From: Balneolales bacterium
GTDB taxonomy: Bacteria; Bacteroidota; Rhodothermia; Balneolales; Natronogracilivirgulaceae
NCBI GenBank assembly: GCA_007116685.1
Contig: SKIC01000048.1
Location: forward strand, 1 to 36,769
Reading direction: 5' to 3'
Length of the DNA: 36,769 nucleotides
A program made the translations under genes and the position numbers. The notes beneath the pieces were generated by a model. That model saw only the letters and a program-made list of their open reading frames with translations, was not told the DNA's origin and searched no databases. The number at the start of each line of letters is the position of its first letter. Within the stretch, counting starts at the first letter, position 1. Shown here in pieces: positions 1-9,047 of the stretch.

Positions 1-14
1 GCCATATTAAAACT

Positions 15-36
15 AAAAGCCCAGAGGGCTTTTTTT
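15..36. terminator. Intrinsic terminator-like hairpin, possibly bidirectional
   Basis: AAAAGCCC-AGA-GGGCTTTTTTT: 8-bp stem, 3-nt loop and a T-run on +. The minus strand reads GGGCTTTTAGTTTTAAT, so it could also serve the minus-strand gene ending at 72. Confidence 0.75.
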
Positions 37-71
37 GTTAAAAAAGGGATGATTAGATAATCCCTTAAACA

Positions 72-476
72 TTACCAATAGTAAATAGAAATTGATAAGT
101 CCCAAGTATTTTCTGGTGCTTCTAAATCCCTAGGTGTTCTAATAAAAATTGAAAGTTCTAAATTACCTTTATCTGCATAGAAAACATAACCATCCATCAT
201 CTCTGTTTCCCACCATACATTCCACCCGTCACGGCTTAACCAATCATCATAAAAGTCTAATATCGCATCGAAATCGCCGTTAATAGTATAGAAATACATG
301 ATAGAATCATCATCTTCAAATACGTCATCTAAAATTGCAGTTGAAGCGTTATAGACAGGCACAGGATAAGATAAGTCATAAGTGCCTACAGGTCCATCAG
401 ATTTTTCTAAACCAACTGATGATTGGAAATCCAAATGGTGAGTTATCTCCTGAGATATACAAGCCTGGAAAACCAA
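72..476 (-). CDS. Hypothetical protein; the conserved part (about SYPVPVYNAS...FYDDWLSRDGWNV...) looks like a small lipoprotein-type alpha/beta domain. The annotated N-terminus is doubtful and the gene may be 5'-truncated.
   Basis: The first ~27 codons are an out-of-frame reading of the 3' end of the 397..1245 gene. The 'PVPVY..A....D.....YFYT..D...ILDFYDDWLSRDGW' pattern looks like real protein. No signal peptide is visible. Confidence 0.5.
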   Translation of the reverse strand: MVFQACISQEITHHLDFQSSVGLEKSDGPVGTYDLSYPVPVYNASTAILDDVFEDDDSIMYFYTINGDFDAILDFYDDWLSRDGWNVWWETEMMDGYVFYADKGNLELSIFIRTPRDLEAPENTWDLSISIYYW

Positions 477-1245
477 ATTGCCAGGCAGCTCTTTCCCGAG
501 TTTGAATTCGGTACCCTGGAATAAGCAGTATCACGAGTTCATCATTTGATGGAACAATAAAGGAATCGAATACAAACATTCCGGTAGCCGTTCTGCTGTA
601 CAATCCACCAACAGAAAAAAGGATTTGGCTTTCAAAATCCCCATTAAATTGAAATAAACCATATCCGGTAGACAAACTGATGTTTCGGTTAGGTGTACCT
701 CTGGTAATACTGGCATAAGGGAGCGCAGCGGCAAAAGAAGTAGGTTCCCAGATATTAGTTCCGGCCAATCCTCCTATGGCAAAATTTAAATCTTCAGCAA
801 TATTGAATGTTTTTTTCACGGAACCAATTACCGGAATACCAATCCATGAGGTCATTATTCCAGCACTGAAGCTTTCCGTAATTCCGAATTGAAGATCCGG
901 ACCAAATAAGGTCCATTGTATGTAATTATCGCCGGCAGGAAGCGAAAAGCCATTTGTTGTGAAAAAATAGCGACTGGCAAATAAGTCAGTACCGCCTTCT
1001 TTACTTTCTGAATAAGCCTCTATCTTTTCTATCAGATATTTTGGGATTACAATTATGCCTAAAGTCTCCGTTTTGATAGTCAATTCACGACCATCATCCG
1101 ACTTAATAAATCCTACATGGCGAGTACCATCTTGCAGTACAATTGTATATTTATTCTCTTCATCTGCATGTTCGGTAGCTGTTTCCTGGGCAAACATATT
1201 TCCCGTAAAAACGAAGATTAAAGAAATGAGTGCGAAATATTTCAT
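397..1245 (-). CDS. Secreted or outer-membrane beta-barrel-like protein of unknown function
   Basis: The internal start MKYFALISLIFVFTGNMFAQ (Met at 1245) gives a signal peptide. Alternating Gly/aromatic strands follow, ending in ...IISWFRKI. The longer 323-aa ORF start (1368) is likely over-extended. Confidence 0.65.
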   Translation of the reverse strand: MKYFALISLIFVFTGNMFAQETATEHADEENKYTIVLQDGTRHVGFIKSDDGRELTIKTETLGIIVIPKYLIEKIEAYSESKEGGTDLFASRYFFTTNGFSLPAGDNYIQWTLFGPDLQFGITESFSAGIMTSWIGIPVIGSVKKTFNIAEDLNFAIGGLAGTNIWEPTSFAAALPYASITRGTPNRNISLSTGYGLFQFNGDFESQILFSVGGLYSRTATGMFVFDSFIVPSNDELVILLIPGYRIQTRERAAWQFGFPGLYISGDNSPFGFPIISWFRKI

Positions 1246-1501
1246 CAGATTTTCTGAATGCATTAAGAATTGAAAGAGATTCTGTGCAGCTTGAATTATG
1301 ATACCGAAAAAGCAAAAACCTAAGCAAACTACTACCAAAGTTGATTTAAAAAACAATCGTAATTCCATCCCATATTGCTCGATTGCTTTGTCTATCTTTG
1401 ACCAATATTACGAGTAAGAATTAAAGATAACTAGTATCCTTTCACCAAAATTATTTCCCGGGATAAGTACCTTTTAAACTTATCTGTTTGCTACTTAGTA
1501 C

Positions 1502-2629
1502 ATGAATATTGTTAGACTTCATTTGCAAAACTTTCGAAACCATTCGGATTCTGAAATGGAATGGGTGCGACATATTAATCTCATTTATGGACAAAACGGC
1601 GCCGGCAAAACCAATATTCTGGATGCCATCCATTTTTTATGCATGAGCAGAAGTTTTGTGGCTACATCTGACCAATATGTGGTGCAAAAAGGCGAATCCG
1701 GGTTTGAGATCTCCGGCGATTTTGAAGGTGAAATAAGGTCTGCATTTCAAGTGGGTTGCTCCTACAGTCGGGGAGAAGGCAAGAAAATCACTGTGAACCA
1801 AAGTCCATTGGATCGCCTTTCTGATTTGATTGGTATGGTGCCAGTGGTCACACTTTCGCCGGATGATAAACGCTTAACTGCAGAAGGACCCACTGAGCGC
1901 AGATCATTTTTGGATTCGTTTATCTCTCAATTATATCCCGGATATTTGCGGGATTTGATGGATTATCGCAAAATTGTAAGACAGAGAAATCGTTTATTAT
2001 CAGACAGGCACATGCCTGAAGATGTGTTCGCAGCCTATTGCGAGCCCTGGGATGTACAATTGGTGGAAACAGGCTCAAAAATAATCGCCCGAAGAACCTC
2101 TGTGGTTGAAGAATTCAAATCCTATTTACAAAAAGCCTATTCTGAAATAGCTCGAATTAATAATATCCCTGACTTCGAATACAAAACCTTTGTAACTCCT
2201 AGTGTGCATTACAAGGAAATTGCAGAGCAGTATCAGGAGTTATTAGTGCAAAATCGAGAGAAGGAAAGAGAAAGAGAACAAACGCTGATAGGTCCGCACA
2301 GAGACGACCTTGTTTTCTATCTGGATGAACTAGAATTGCGGAAATTTGGATCTCAGGGGCAGCATCGTTTATTTGCACTATCGCTAAAAATGGCGCAACT
2401 GTACTATTTTACAGATCATTTGGAAGATACACCCATCCTATTGCTAGATGATGTTTTTGGAGATTTAGATCCCCAAAAAATTGCCGTATTTCTGGAAATG
2501 CTGGTTCAACATCCCGGACAGACTTTTATAACAGCAGCAAACCCTAATCCTATTATGCCACATATTTCCTTTGAAGAAAAAGAAAACCGGTGCTTTACTG
2601 TAGAAAAAGGAGTGATAAACCAAGTTTAG
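1502..2629 (+). CDS. recF: DNA replication and repair protein RecF
   Basis: [16 protein letters not shown], Walker [20 protein letters not shown], signature region [19 protein letters not shown], Walker [14 protein letters not shown]. Confidence 0.95.
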   Translation: MNIVRLHLQNFRNHSDSEMEWVRHINLIYGQNGAGKTNILDAIHFLCMSRSFVATSDQYVVQKGESGFEISGDFEGEIRSAFQVGCSYSRGEGKKITVNQSPLDRLSDLIGMVPVVTLSPDDKRLTAEGPTERRSFLDSFISQLYPGYLRDLMDYRKIVRQRNRLLSDRHMPEDVFAAYCEPWDVQLVETGSKIIARRTSVVEEFKSYLQKAYSEIARINNIPDFEYKTFVTPSVHYKEIAEQYQELLVQNREKEREREQTLIGPHRDDLVFYLDELELRKFGSQGQHRLFALSLKMAQLYYFTDHLEDTPILLLDDVFGDLDPQKIAVFLEMLVQHPGQTFITAANPNPIMPHISFEEKENRCFTVEKGVINQV

Positions 2630-2630
2630 C

Positions 2631-3284
2631 TTAGCTGTCATCCTGTTGGTTTAGCGGGAAGTTTATATAATCGTGGCAAAGCATTTCGAGAGATTCTTTT
2701 TGGTGTGAGGATATTAAAATCGTACCACCGGAATCAGCGAAACTTTTGAGTAATGCAATAGAACTTGCTTTACTACTTTCATCCAGAGCTCGAAATGGCT
2801 CATCTAAAACTACAATTTCCGGTTGAGCAATAATCGCGGAGGCAATAAGCGTTTTTTGCATCATCCCACTCGAATAAGTGCCTATTAGCTCTTTTCTACG
2901 CTCATCTAGTTCCAGTTGCTCAAAAATTCTATTAATTCGGGCAGGCGAATCTGATTCCCATAAATCACGGGCGCGTAATATCCATTCTAAAACTTCTTCC
3001 GCATTCAAATATTCGGGCAAATTGGATACATCAGTAGCCTGACCAATATGTTGTAGAAATTTTCGAGGCGATTTATGAATGTCAAATCCCCGAAAATGAA
3101 TTGTGCCGGATGTTGGGAAAGCGGACGTAGCCAATAATCGCAAAAAAGTTGTTTTACCAGAGCCATTTGCTCCTGTTAGTCCAACTACAGTTCCTTGTGA
3201 GATTGTTTTGGAGAAATCTTTAATCACAAACGGTCCGGAACCATATCGTTTGCTAAGTTTTTCAATGGAAAGAAATTCAGGCAT
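2631..3284 (-). CDS. ABC transporter ATP-binding protein
   Basis: Walker A GLTGANGSGKTTFLRLL, signature YSSGMMQKTLIA, Walker B IVVLDEPFRALD. Start MPEFLSIEKLSKRYG at 3284 preferred (8-nt ATGCCTGA overlap with the upstream gene); the ORF can extend to 3332. Confidence 0.88.
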   Translation of the reverse strand: MPEFLSIEKLSKRYGSGPFVIKDFSKTISQGTVVGLTGANGSGKTTFLRLLATSAFPTSGTIHFRGFDIHKSPRKFLQHIGQATDVSNLPEYLNAEEVLEWILRARDLWESDSPARINRIFEQLELDERRKELIGTYSSGMMQKTLIASAIIAQPEIVVLDEPFRALDESSKASSIALLKSFADSGGTILISSHQKESLEMLCHDYINFPLNQQDDS

Positions 3285-4545
3285 ATCGTGAGGTGTATTT
3301 TCCTTCGTGAGATAATGTGGAAACCACGGCAAAAAGCAACGCAGTAAGAATATCGATGCCAGCCCAAATCAGGCTGTCGTAGAAAGTGAATCTGGCAGAA
3401 AAAAGAGAGACCGTAGCCAGGCCTAAAAACAAGGGTAGTACCCATCGTAGGTTCGCAAAAAAACGAACAAAGCACCAAGTTGTTACAGAATGCAGGCTGT
3501 AATTAAATCCTAAAGGTGAAATTCTGGAGGATGCTGTAAGGAATATGGTAGCATTTTTAACTATGATGACAGCAAGTATAAGGCCTTGAATCACAAACAG
3601 AGATAAACCTGCGTAGAAAAGAGTCCATAACATCAGTACCAGCAAAATCATGACTCGTCCAAACGGTAATCGGCGATCAAGTTGGGATAAAACTGCCCAA
3701 ACGGAAGCCTTTAGAGCATTTGGTACCCAGTACACGTTTTCTGCTTTGAGCGGTTCTCTGTCACCGGAAAGATATCCGGAAGGGTTTCGGAATAATTCAT
3801 CATAAAAACTACTGGTTTGGTACAGGTGCCGGTCAAAAATCCTGGTGGCTGATTGTAGTTTCATAATGGCATAGCCCAGGAACAAAACATAAACGATAAT
3901 CGAAAAAACACCAATTTGCGCACCAAGCCAGGCATTAAAAACGACCAAAATCATGCCCAAAGAAGCAATTCCGGCTGTTGCGCCAAAAGTGGGATACATG
4001 CCGGCAGGTGTGGCTGAAGATTGTCCTATTTTAGCCATATTCTGAAGAAACGACGCACCTCGTTTTCCTTCACTCCACTCTTGAGAACGTTTACCAATAA
4101 TGCTGTATCTGTAGTAGGCATAAATGAATAATCCTATAAAAAAGAGAGCCGCTTCCCCGAAAAGTCTACTTTTTTCAGCCAAATCAGCCGACCACCCTGC
4201 AGGGGCAAAAAAGGCAAGAATGAAATAACTGGCAGTGAAAATCCAAAAGATGGGAAACAACTCTGATAGCTGCATATTGCGCAAACTTTTGGGTTTTGGA
4301 TTTAGGCTTTGCAGCCATCCAATACGCGCAACAGGAAATAAAATATGTGGAATAATAAATGCGAAAAATCCTGCTGCAATAAAATGCCAGTAACGAACAT
4401 ATATCACTCTTTCCATGTAGCTGGCTTCAAAAGCAAAAACAGCTGCAATGGCTAAAAAAATCAAGAATAATAATCCGTAAACAACAGTCTGAATTGATCC
4501 CGATGATCTACTTATAATATGTTTTGGGAGTGATTTCTTATCCAT
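3277..4545 (-). CDS. Multi-pass membrane protein, probable partner of the adjacent ABC ATPase
   Basis: 422 aa with many hydrophobic TM segments. Overlaps the ABC ATPase and pdxB genes by 8 nt each. Confidence 0.7.
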   Translation of the reverse strand: MDKKSLPKHIISRSSGSIQTVVYGLLFLIFLAIAAVFAFEASYMERVIYVRYWHFIAAGFFAFIIPHILFPVARIGWLQSLNPKPKSLRNMQLSELFPIFWIFTASYFILAFFAPAGWSADLAEKSRLFGEAALFFIGLFIYAYYRYSIIGKRSQEWSEGKRGASFLQNMAKIGQSSATPAGMYPTFGATAGIASLGMILVVFNAWLGAQIGVFSIIVYVLFLGYAIMKLQSATRIFDRHLYQTSSFYDELFRNPSGYLSGDREPLKAENVYWVPNALKASVWAVLSQLDRRLPFGRVMILLVLMLWTLFYAGLSLFVIQGLILAVIIVKNATIFLTASSRISPLGFNYSLHSVTTWCFVRFFANLRWVLPLFLGLATVSLFSARFTFYDSLIWAGIDILTALLFAVVSTLSHEGKYTSRYA

Positions 4546-5650
4546 CTTGCCTGAAGTTAAAATGCTTTAGTTTTGGATAAGAATCGCAAATTTTTTGTGA
4601 TAATCGCATATAAGAATATTCGTGACGCAATGGAAAGCCACTTCGTAATTTAAGAAAACCTTTAGCTCGTTCCGGAGCAGTAGCCGCCGTTAATTGGCGT
4701 AATCGGTGGTCGTATTCCATAATGGGATGCAATTGCTCTAAAACAGTAGCTAAGTCGGTTGTTTCAAGTTCGCCTTCTTTACCGACAGCAGGTGCGGGAA
4801 CATAAGGAATATCAAATCCAAAAAAGCCCGAAAGTTGGTCTGCAATCATTCGGCTGCCTTTCCATTTTGCTTGCACAGAATACCCGGCAATATGAGGAGT
4901 GGCGATAAAGCTTTCTTTCATAAATGTTCTGCTAAAATCCGGTTCGTTTTCCCAGACATCGGTTACCAAATCGAAAGATTTATCTTTTTTTGCTGACAGC
5001 AGTGCTTTCTCATCTGTTATGCCACCTCGGGCAGTGTTTATTATGAGTTTTGCCTTACATCTTGATATACGCTCCTGGTTTAGCCAGTGCCATGTAGGAT
5101 ATTCAGGATAAGAATCCAGCGCACAATGAAAACTCAAAATATCACACTCTAAAACGTCATCCGCATCAGCGGATGCAAAGTCTAATTCCCGCAATGCTTT
5201 TGGAGGGTCAAAGCAAATCACACTCAGACCAAATTTCTCAGCAAGTTTTTTAGTGCTTGTTCCCGCATGACCACATCCGACCAATCCAAGGCTAAGTCCG
5301 TCAATTTCAATTTCTTTTTTTTCAGCCCATAACAGAATAGCTGTTACAACATATTCCGCTACAGAATAGGCATTGCAGCCGGGTGCATATCTAAAATGAA
5401 TACCACGTTCGGATAAGGTTGAGCGGTCAATGTGATCAAATCCGGCAGTTGCTGTTCCGATGAATTTTAATTTTTTACCGACATCCAGAAGTGTGTCATC
5501 TACAGGGGTAACAGTTCTGGTAATAAGCGCATCAGCAATTTCAAGGTCATCAACTTTGGGTAATTGACTATCGTAAGTAATTAGCCGGCAGCTCTCAGAG
5601 AGCATTTCTTTTAGATAGGGAATATATGCATCGGCGAGGATGGTAGTCAT
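4538..5650 (-). CDS. pdxB: Erythronate-4-phosphate dehydrogenase-like (PdxB)
   Basis: MTTILADAYIPYLKEM; D-2-hydroxyacid dehydrogenase motifs GTATAGFDHID, LGLVGCGHAGTSTKKLAEKFG, IINTARGGITDEKALL, TPHIAGYSVQAKWKGSRMI; C-terminal PdxB-like dimerisation region. Confidence 0.88.
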   Translation of the reverse strand: MTTILADAYIPYLKEMLSESCRLITYDSQLPKVDDLEIADALITRTVTPVDDTLLDVGKKLKFIGTATAGFDHIDRSTLSERGIHFRYAPGCNAYSVAEYVVTAILLWAEKKEIEIDGLSLGLVGCGHAGTSTKKLAEKFGLSVICFDPPKALRELDFASADADDVLECDILSFHCALDSYPEYPTWHWLNQERISRCKAKLIINTARGGITDEKALLSAKKDKSFDLVTDVWENEPDFSRTFMKESFIATPHIAGYSVQAKWKGSRMIADQLSGFFGFDIPYVPAPAVGKEGELETTDLATVLEQLHPIMEYDHRLRQLTAATAPERAKGFLKLRSGFPLRHEYSYMRLSQKICDSYPKLKHFNFRQDG

Positions 5651-5668
5651 AAATCGGACGATTGGTTC

Positions 5669-6313
5669 TTATCGCCTTTGGCTCATGAGTCCATCTCTGT
5701 TCGATTTACGCACACTGAGAGGAGGATCAAGAACTTCCTTGATAATGATGGCATTTCTCATAATATCCGTGTTCTTCAAATCACTGCTCACATCAATCCC
5801 CTGGGTTTCCGTGACGGTGACGGTGGTCATCTCATCTACATCCTGGAAAATAGGATTGTCATCATCAACGAGGTCTGCAGGTTCTTCATCAAGTCCAATG
5901 GAATCGTAATCCATATCTCTGAACGGACTTTCAGGCTCGGGATCACGGTGTGAGGCGCTGGAATATCTTAGTCGTTCAAAGGAATCATTACGTTGAATTT
6001 CATCCGGGTTCCGGACGGGCTCAGAGGTAATATGAGGCTCAATAACCGATTCTGGATCAGGTTCTCGTTGAGGCTCAGATTTTTTTCCTGTAAAAAGTTC
6101 TTCAAGTTCTTTGAATGCATCATCCCAATCAACTTGGGTTTCAGCCCAGGGATCTTCTGCTGCTTCGCCAGGCTTTGCTGCTGTTTGTGACGGGCGCTTT
6201 TGCTCTGATCTTTCAGGCACATTCTGTTTACCAGAAAGGTTCTCCAAAACCCTCTTAATGATCGGATAAACAATAAAAATGAAAATTAAAATTTCGAAAA
6301 AGGAGATGTTCAT
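5669..6313 (-). CDS. Hypothetical single-TM protein with a long acidic/polar tail
   Basis: N-terminal TM MNISFFEILIFIFIVYPIIKRVLENL, then a low-complexity E/P/D-rich region and a compact C-terminus MRNAIIIKEVLDPPLSVRKSN. Lies 18 nt upstream of pdxB on the same strand. Confidence 0.65.
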   Translation of the reverse strand: MNISFFEILIFIFIVYPIIKRVLENLSGKQNVPERSEQKRPSQTAAKPGEAAEDPWAETQVDWDDAFKELEELFTGKKSEPQREPDPESVIEPHITSEPVRNPDEIQRNDSFERLRYSSASHRDPEPESPFRDMDYDSIGLDEEPADLVDDDNPIFQDVDEMTTVTVTETQGIDVSSDLKNTDIMRNAIIIKEVLDPPLSVRKSNRDGLMSQRR

Positions 6314-6454
6314 AACAGTTTTGTACCTTAGAACAGGAATACTTGTAAATTCAGAGGAATTTACATTAAATGATACTTATAGAAAAATTAAAACCCTGCT
6401 TCGCAGCTTACACCATTAACAAACTCAGAGTTACACGAGTTCGGTAAAAATATT

Positions 6455-7804
6455 ATGTCTGATACAAAAAATACTTCTTATAACATAGTGAGCCTAATTC
6501 GCAAAAAACGCGATAAACAAGCACTAACCAAAGACGAGATAAAACACATAATTGATCAATACAGCAAGGATATTATTCCGGATTATCAAATTAGTGCGTT
6601 TTTGATGGCGTCTTTTCTGAATGGATTGAATGATGAGGAAACCTCAGCTTTGACCGAAGCCATGCTTTATTCCGGTCAGGTTTTGGATTTATCTGAAATC
6701 CCGGGCGTAAAAGTTGATAAACATTCCACCGGCGGAGTAGGCGATAAATTATCACTTATTCTGGCGCCTATAGTAGCGGCTTGTGGCGTTCCTGTTCCCA
6801 TGATTTCCGGGCGCGGTTTGGGTCATTCCGGTGGTACGCTTGATAAATTAGAATCCATTCCTGGTTTTACTGTTTCTCTGGATTTAGACAGATACCGTAG
6901 TGTGCTTCGAAAGCACAATTTGGTTTTGATTGGACAAACCGAAGAAATTGCTCCGGCAGACAAGCGCCTTTATGCTCTGCGTGATGTAACTGCGACGGTC
7001 GAAGCGATCCCGTTGATTGCAGGAAGTATAATGAGTAAAAAACTGGCTGAAGGAGTAGATGCTCTGGTATTAGATGTGAAATATGGTACGGGGGCTTTTA
7101 TGAAATCTCAGGAAGATGCCATCCGCCTTGCCGAGAAATTGGTATCCATTGGAACCAGTTTTGGGAAAGAGACCATTGCATACATCACCAATATGGATCA
7201 GCCATTAGGATATAAAATTGGAAACTGGCTGGAAGTTGAAGAAAGTATTGATGCTCTTTTAGGTAAAGGACCGGATGATATCATGGAAGTAACGCATTTG
7301 CTTGCCGGTACGATGATCTATCTCGGTAAAAAAGCCGCTAGTGTTGAAGAGGGGATAGAGATGAGTAAAAAATCTGTTGAAGATGGAAGTGCTTTCCAGA
7401 AGTTTATTGAGATTACAGAGGAACAGCATGGAGATTCATCCTACCTGAAGAACCCTTCTTCTTATCAAAAAGCGACAGTAATTTTTGAAGTAAAAGCTCA
7501 AAAAGATGGGTTTATCACAGAAATGGATGCTTATACGTTTGGGATGGCAGGTATTGAATTAGGAGCCGGACGAAGAACGAAAGAAGATAAAATTGATCCG
7601 GTTTCCGGAATAACGCTAACTAAAAAGATTGGAGATGCTGTCGAAAAAGGTGAAACAATTGCTATCTGCTACACGAATAGCAATCAGGTGCAGCATTTGG
7701 TAACCGAAATGTTGGAAAATGCTGTTACGATAGGATCAAATCAGCCAGAGATATCACCTATGATTACCCATAGAGTTGATGCAAATGGAATCAGTGATTA
7801 TTAA
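6455..7804 (+). CDS. Pyrimidine-nucleoside (thymidine) phosphorylase
   Basis: VSLIRKKRDKQALTKDEI, KVDKHSTGGVGDKLSLILAPIVAACGVPVPMISGRGLGHSGGTLDKLESIPGF, DVTATVEAIPLIAGSIMSKKLAEG. Confidence 0.95.
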   Translation: MSDTKNTSYNIVSLIRKKRDKQALTKDEIKHIIDQYSKDIIPDYQISAFLMASFLNGLNDEETSALTEAMLYSGQVLDLSEIPGVKVDKHSTGGVGDKLSLILAPIVAACGVPVPMISGRGLGHSGGTLDKLESIPGFTVSLDLDRYRSVLRKHNLVLIGQTEEIAPADKRLYALRDVTATVEAIPLIAGSIMSKKLAEGVDALVLDVKYGTGAFMKSQEDAIRLAEKLVSIGTSFGKETIAYITNMDQPLGYKIGNWLEVEESIDALLGKGPDDIMEVTHLLAGTMIYLGKKAASVEEGIEMSKKSVEDGSAFQKFIEITEEQHGDSSYLKNPSSYQKATVIFEVKAQKDGFITEMDAYTFGMAGIELGAGRRTKEDKIDPVSGITLTKKIGDAVEKGETIAICYTNSNQVQHLVTEMLENAVTIGSNQPEISPMITHRVDANGISDY

Positions 7805-7812
7805 TTAAATAA

Positions 7813-7835
7813 ATCCGTCATAAAAAGGGACGGAT
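7813..7835 (+). promoter_or_regulatory. Hairpin immediately upstream of the pspA ribosome-binding site
   Basis: ATCCGTC (7813-7819) and GACGGAT (7829-7835) form a perfect 7-bp stem with a 9-nt loop, 4 nt before AAGGAG and without a U-tract. Function not established. Confidence 0.35.
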
Positions 7836-7851
7836 AAATAAGGAGCTTCTT

Positions 7852-8613
7852 ATGTGGAAACGTTTTGTCAGAGCTGTGAAATCATTATTTGGTGGGGTTG
7901 TAACCTCAATGGAAGACCCAAAACTCATTCTGGAGCAAAATATCCGAGAGTTGAATGATCAGGTTCCTCAAATGAATGAGAACATTGCTACGGTAAAGGC
8001 AAATGTGATGCTGTTAAAGAAAGAATTGGATAAGTATGAAAACAGACTTTCTGATTTAACTGCCAAAATCAAAGCGGCAATTCAGGCAAATCGTGATGAT
8101 ATCGCTGAAAAGTATGCCTTGCAACTCCAAAAAGCCGAAGAAGATGTTGCTCATACCAAAGAACAACTAAAATTTGCGGAAGATGCGTTTAGAAAAGCCT
8201 TGCAGGTAAAAAAGGTTTTCATGCGTGAAAAAGACCGCAAAATTCAGGAAGCCAGAGAAGCACTACGCGCAAGTGAGCGTTCTGAGTGGCAGGCAAAAGT
8301 AGCTGATGCACTAGAAAAGTTTGAAGTGGGTGGTTTGGATTCAACTCACGATGAAATGGTATCCCGAATTAACGAAAGAACGGCGAAGAACGAAGCTCGC
8401 ATGGAATTGGCGCTCGATAACGTAGATACCGATGAATTGGAAATCGAGCTGAATGCAGAGCAATTGAGAGCTTCTGAGATTGTGAAAGCAATGAAACAGA
8501 AAATGCAACAAGACGATAGTTCTGATGTGGCAACGAGCCAACCGGTTTCAGAAACTGAAGAAAAACAGGAAGAAGCTTCGGGCAAAACTGTAGGTAGAAA
8601 AGCAAAATCCTAA
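7852..8613 (+). CDS. pspA: PspA/IM30 (Vipp1) family protein
   Basis: N-terminal amphipathic MWKRFVRAVKSLFGGVVTSMEDPKLILEQNIRELNDQVPQMNENIATVKA and a long coiled coil typical of PspA/IM30. SD AAGGAG upstream. Confidence 0.92.
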   Translation: MWKRFVRAVKSLFGGVVTSMEDPKLILEQNIRELNDQVPQMNENIATVKANVMLLKKELDKYENRLSDLTAKIKAAIQANRDDIAEKYALQLQKAEEDVAHTKEQLKFAEDAFRKALQVKKVFMREKDRKIQEAREALRASERSEWQAKVADALEKFEVGGLDSTHDEMVSRINERTAKNEARMELALDNVDTDELEIELNAEQLRASEIVKAMKQKMQQDDSSDVATSQPVSETEEKQEEASGKTVGRKAKS

Positions 8614-8614
8614 A

Positions 8615-9046
8615 ATGGCGAACAGGGAAGAAATAAACAGGCTGAAAGAAGAGTACAAAACTCATTACAGGGCTATGTACGAAGCTAAAAAGCGAGCCAA
8701 ATCTTCACAGCAGAGAATGAAAATTGCTTCTGCTTTGAAGAATATGGACAGCTCTGATTTATTTTCTTCTATGGAAACCGTGATTGATGCGGTAAGAGAA
8801 AAAATTACAAGAGCGGAAGCTCGGTTCGAAGTATTTACAGAAGAGTTGCTGAAAGATTACTCTCCTGAAGTCTCTGATTTTGAAAACGAACTAAAAAGGA
8901 AAAAAGCCAAAGAAGCCGTTGAAGAAATCAAGAAAATAACCATCAGATATGAAAATGAGCTCGATGAAGTGATTGCAACTTTGGATGGTTCTAAAACACT
9001 CGGACCGTCAAAAGTAAATATGGAAGTAGAAGGAGAGCGTAAATAA
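8615..9046 (+). CDS. Small coiled-coil protein resembling the C-terminal half of PspA (half-PspA paralogue, proposed)
   Basis: KRAKSSQQRMKIASALKNMDSSDLFSSMETVIDAVREKITRAEARFEVFTEEL matches by eye the PspA/Vipp1 pattern KAKAAKAQxKVNEAL...S.ALSAFERMEEKVxxMEAEAEA. The N-terminal amphipathic helix is absent. Starts 1 nt after the pspA stop. Confidence 0.7.
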   Translation: MANREEINRLKEEYKTHYRAMYEAKKRAKSSQQRMKIASALKNMDSSDLFSSMETVIDAVREKITRAEARFEVFTEELLKDYSPEVSDFENELKRKKAKEAVEEIKKITIRYENELDEVIATLDGSKTLGPSKVNMEVEGERK

Positions 9047-9047
9047 G

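Noticed and set aside
3224-3478. 84-aa minus ORF across the permease/ATPase junction
   Set aside because: Out-of-frame within two well-supported overlapping genes.
5968-6273. 101-aa minus ORF and the 89/91/65-aa plus ORFs overlapping the 214-aa gene
   Set aside because: Alternate-frame readings of a low-complexity coding region, with no RBS or protein-like pattern.
8341-8665. Three minus-strand ORFs (66-98 aa) opposite pspA
   Set aside because: Antisense shadow ORFs; composition mirrors the coiled-coil coding sequence.
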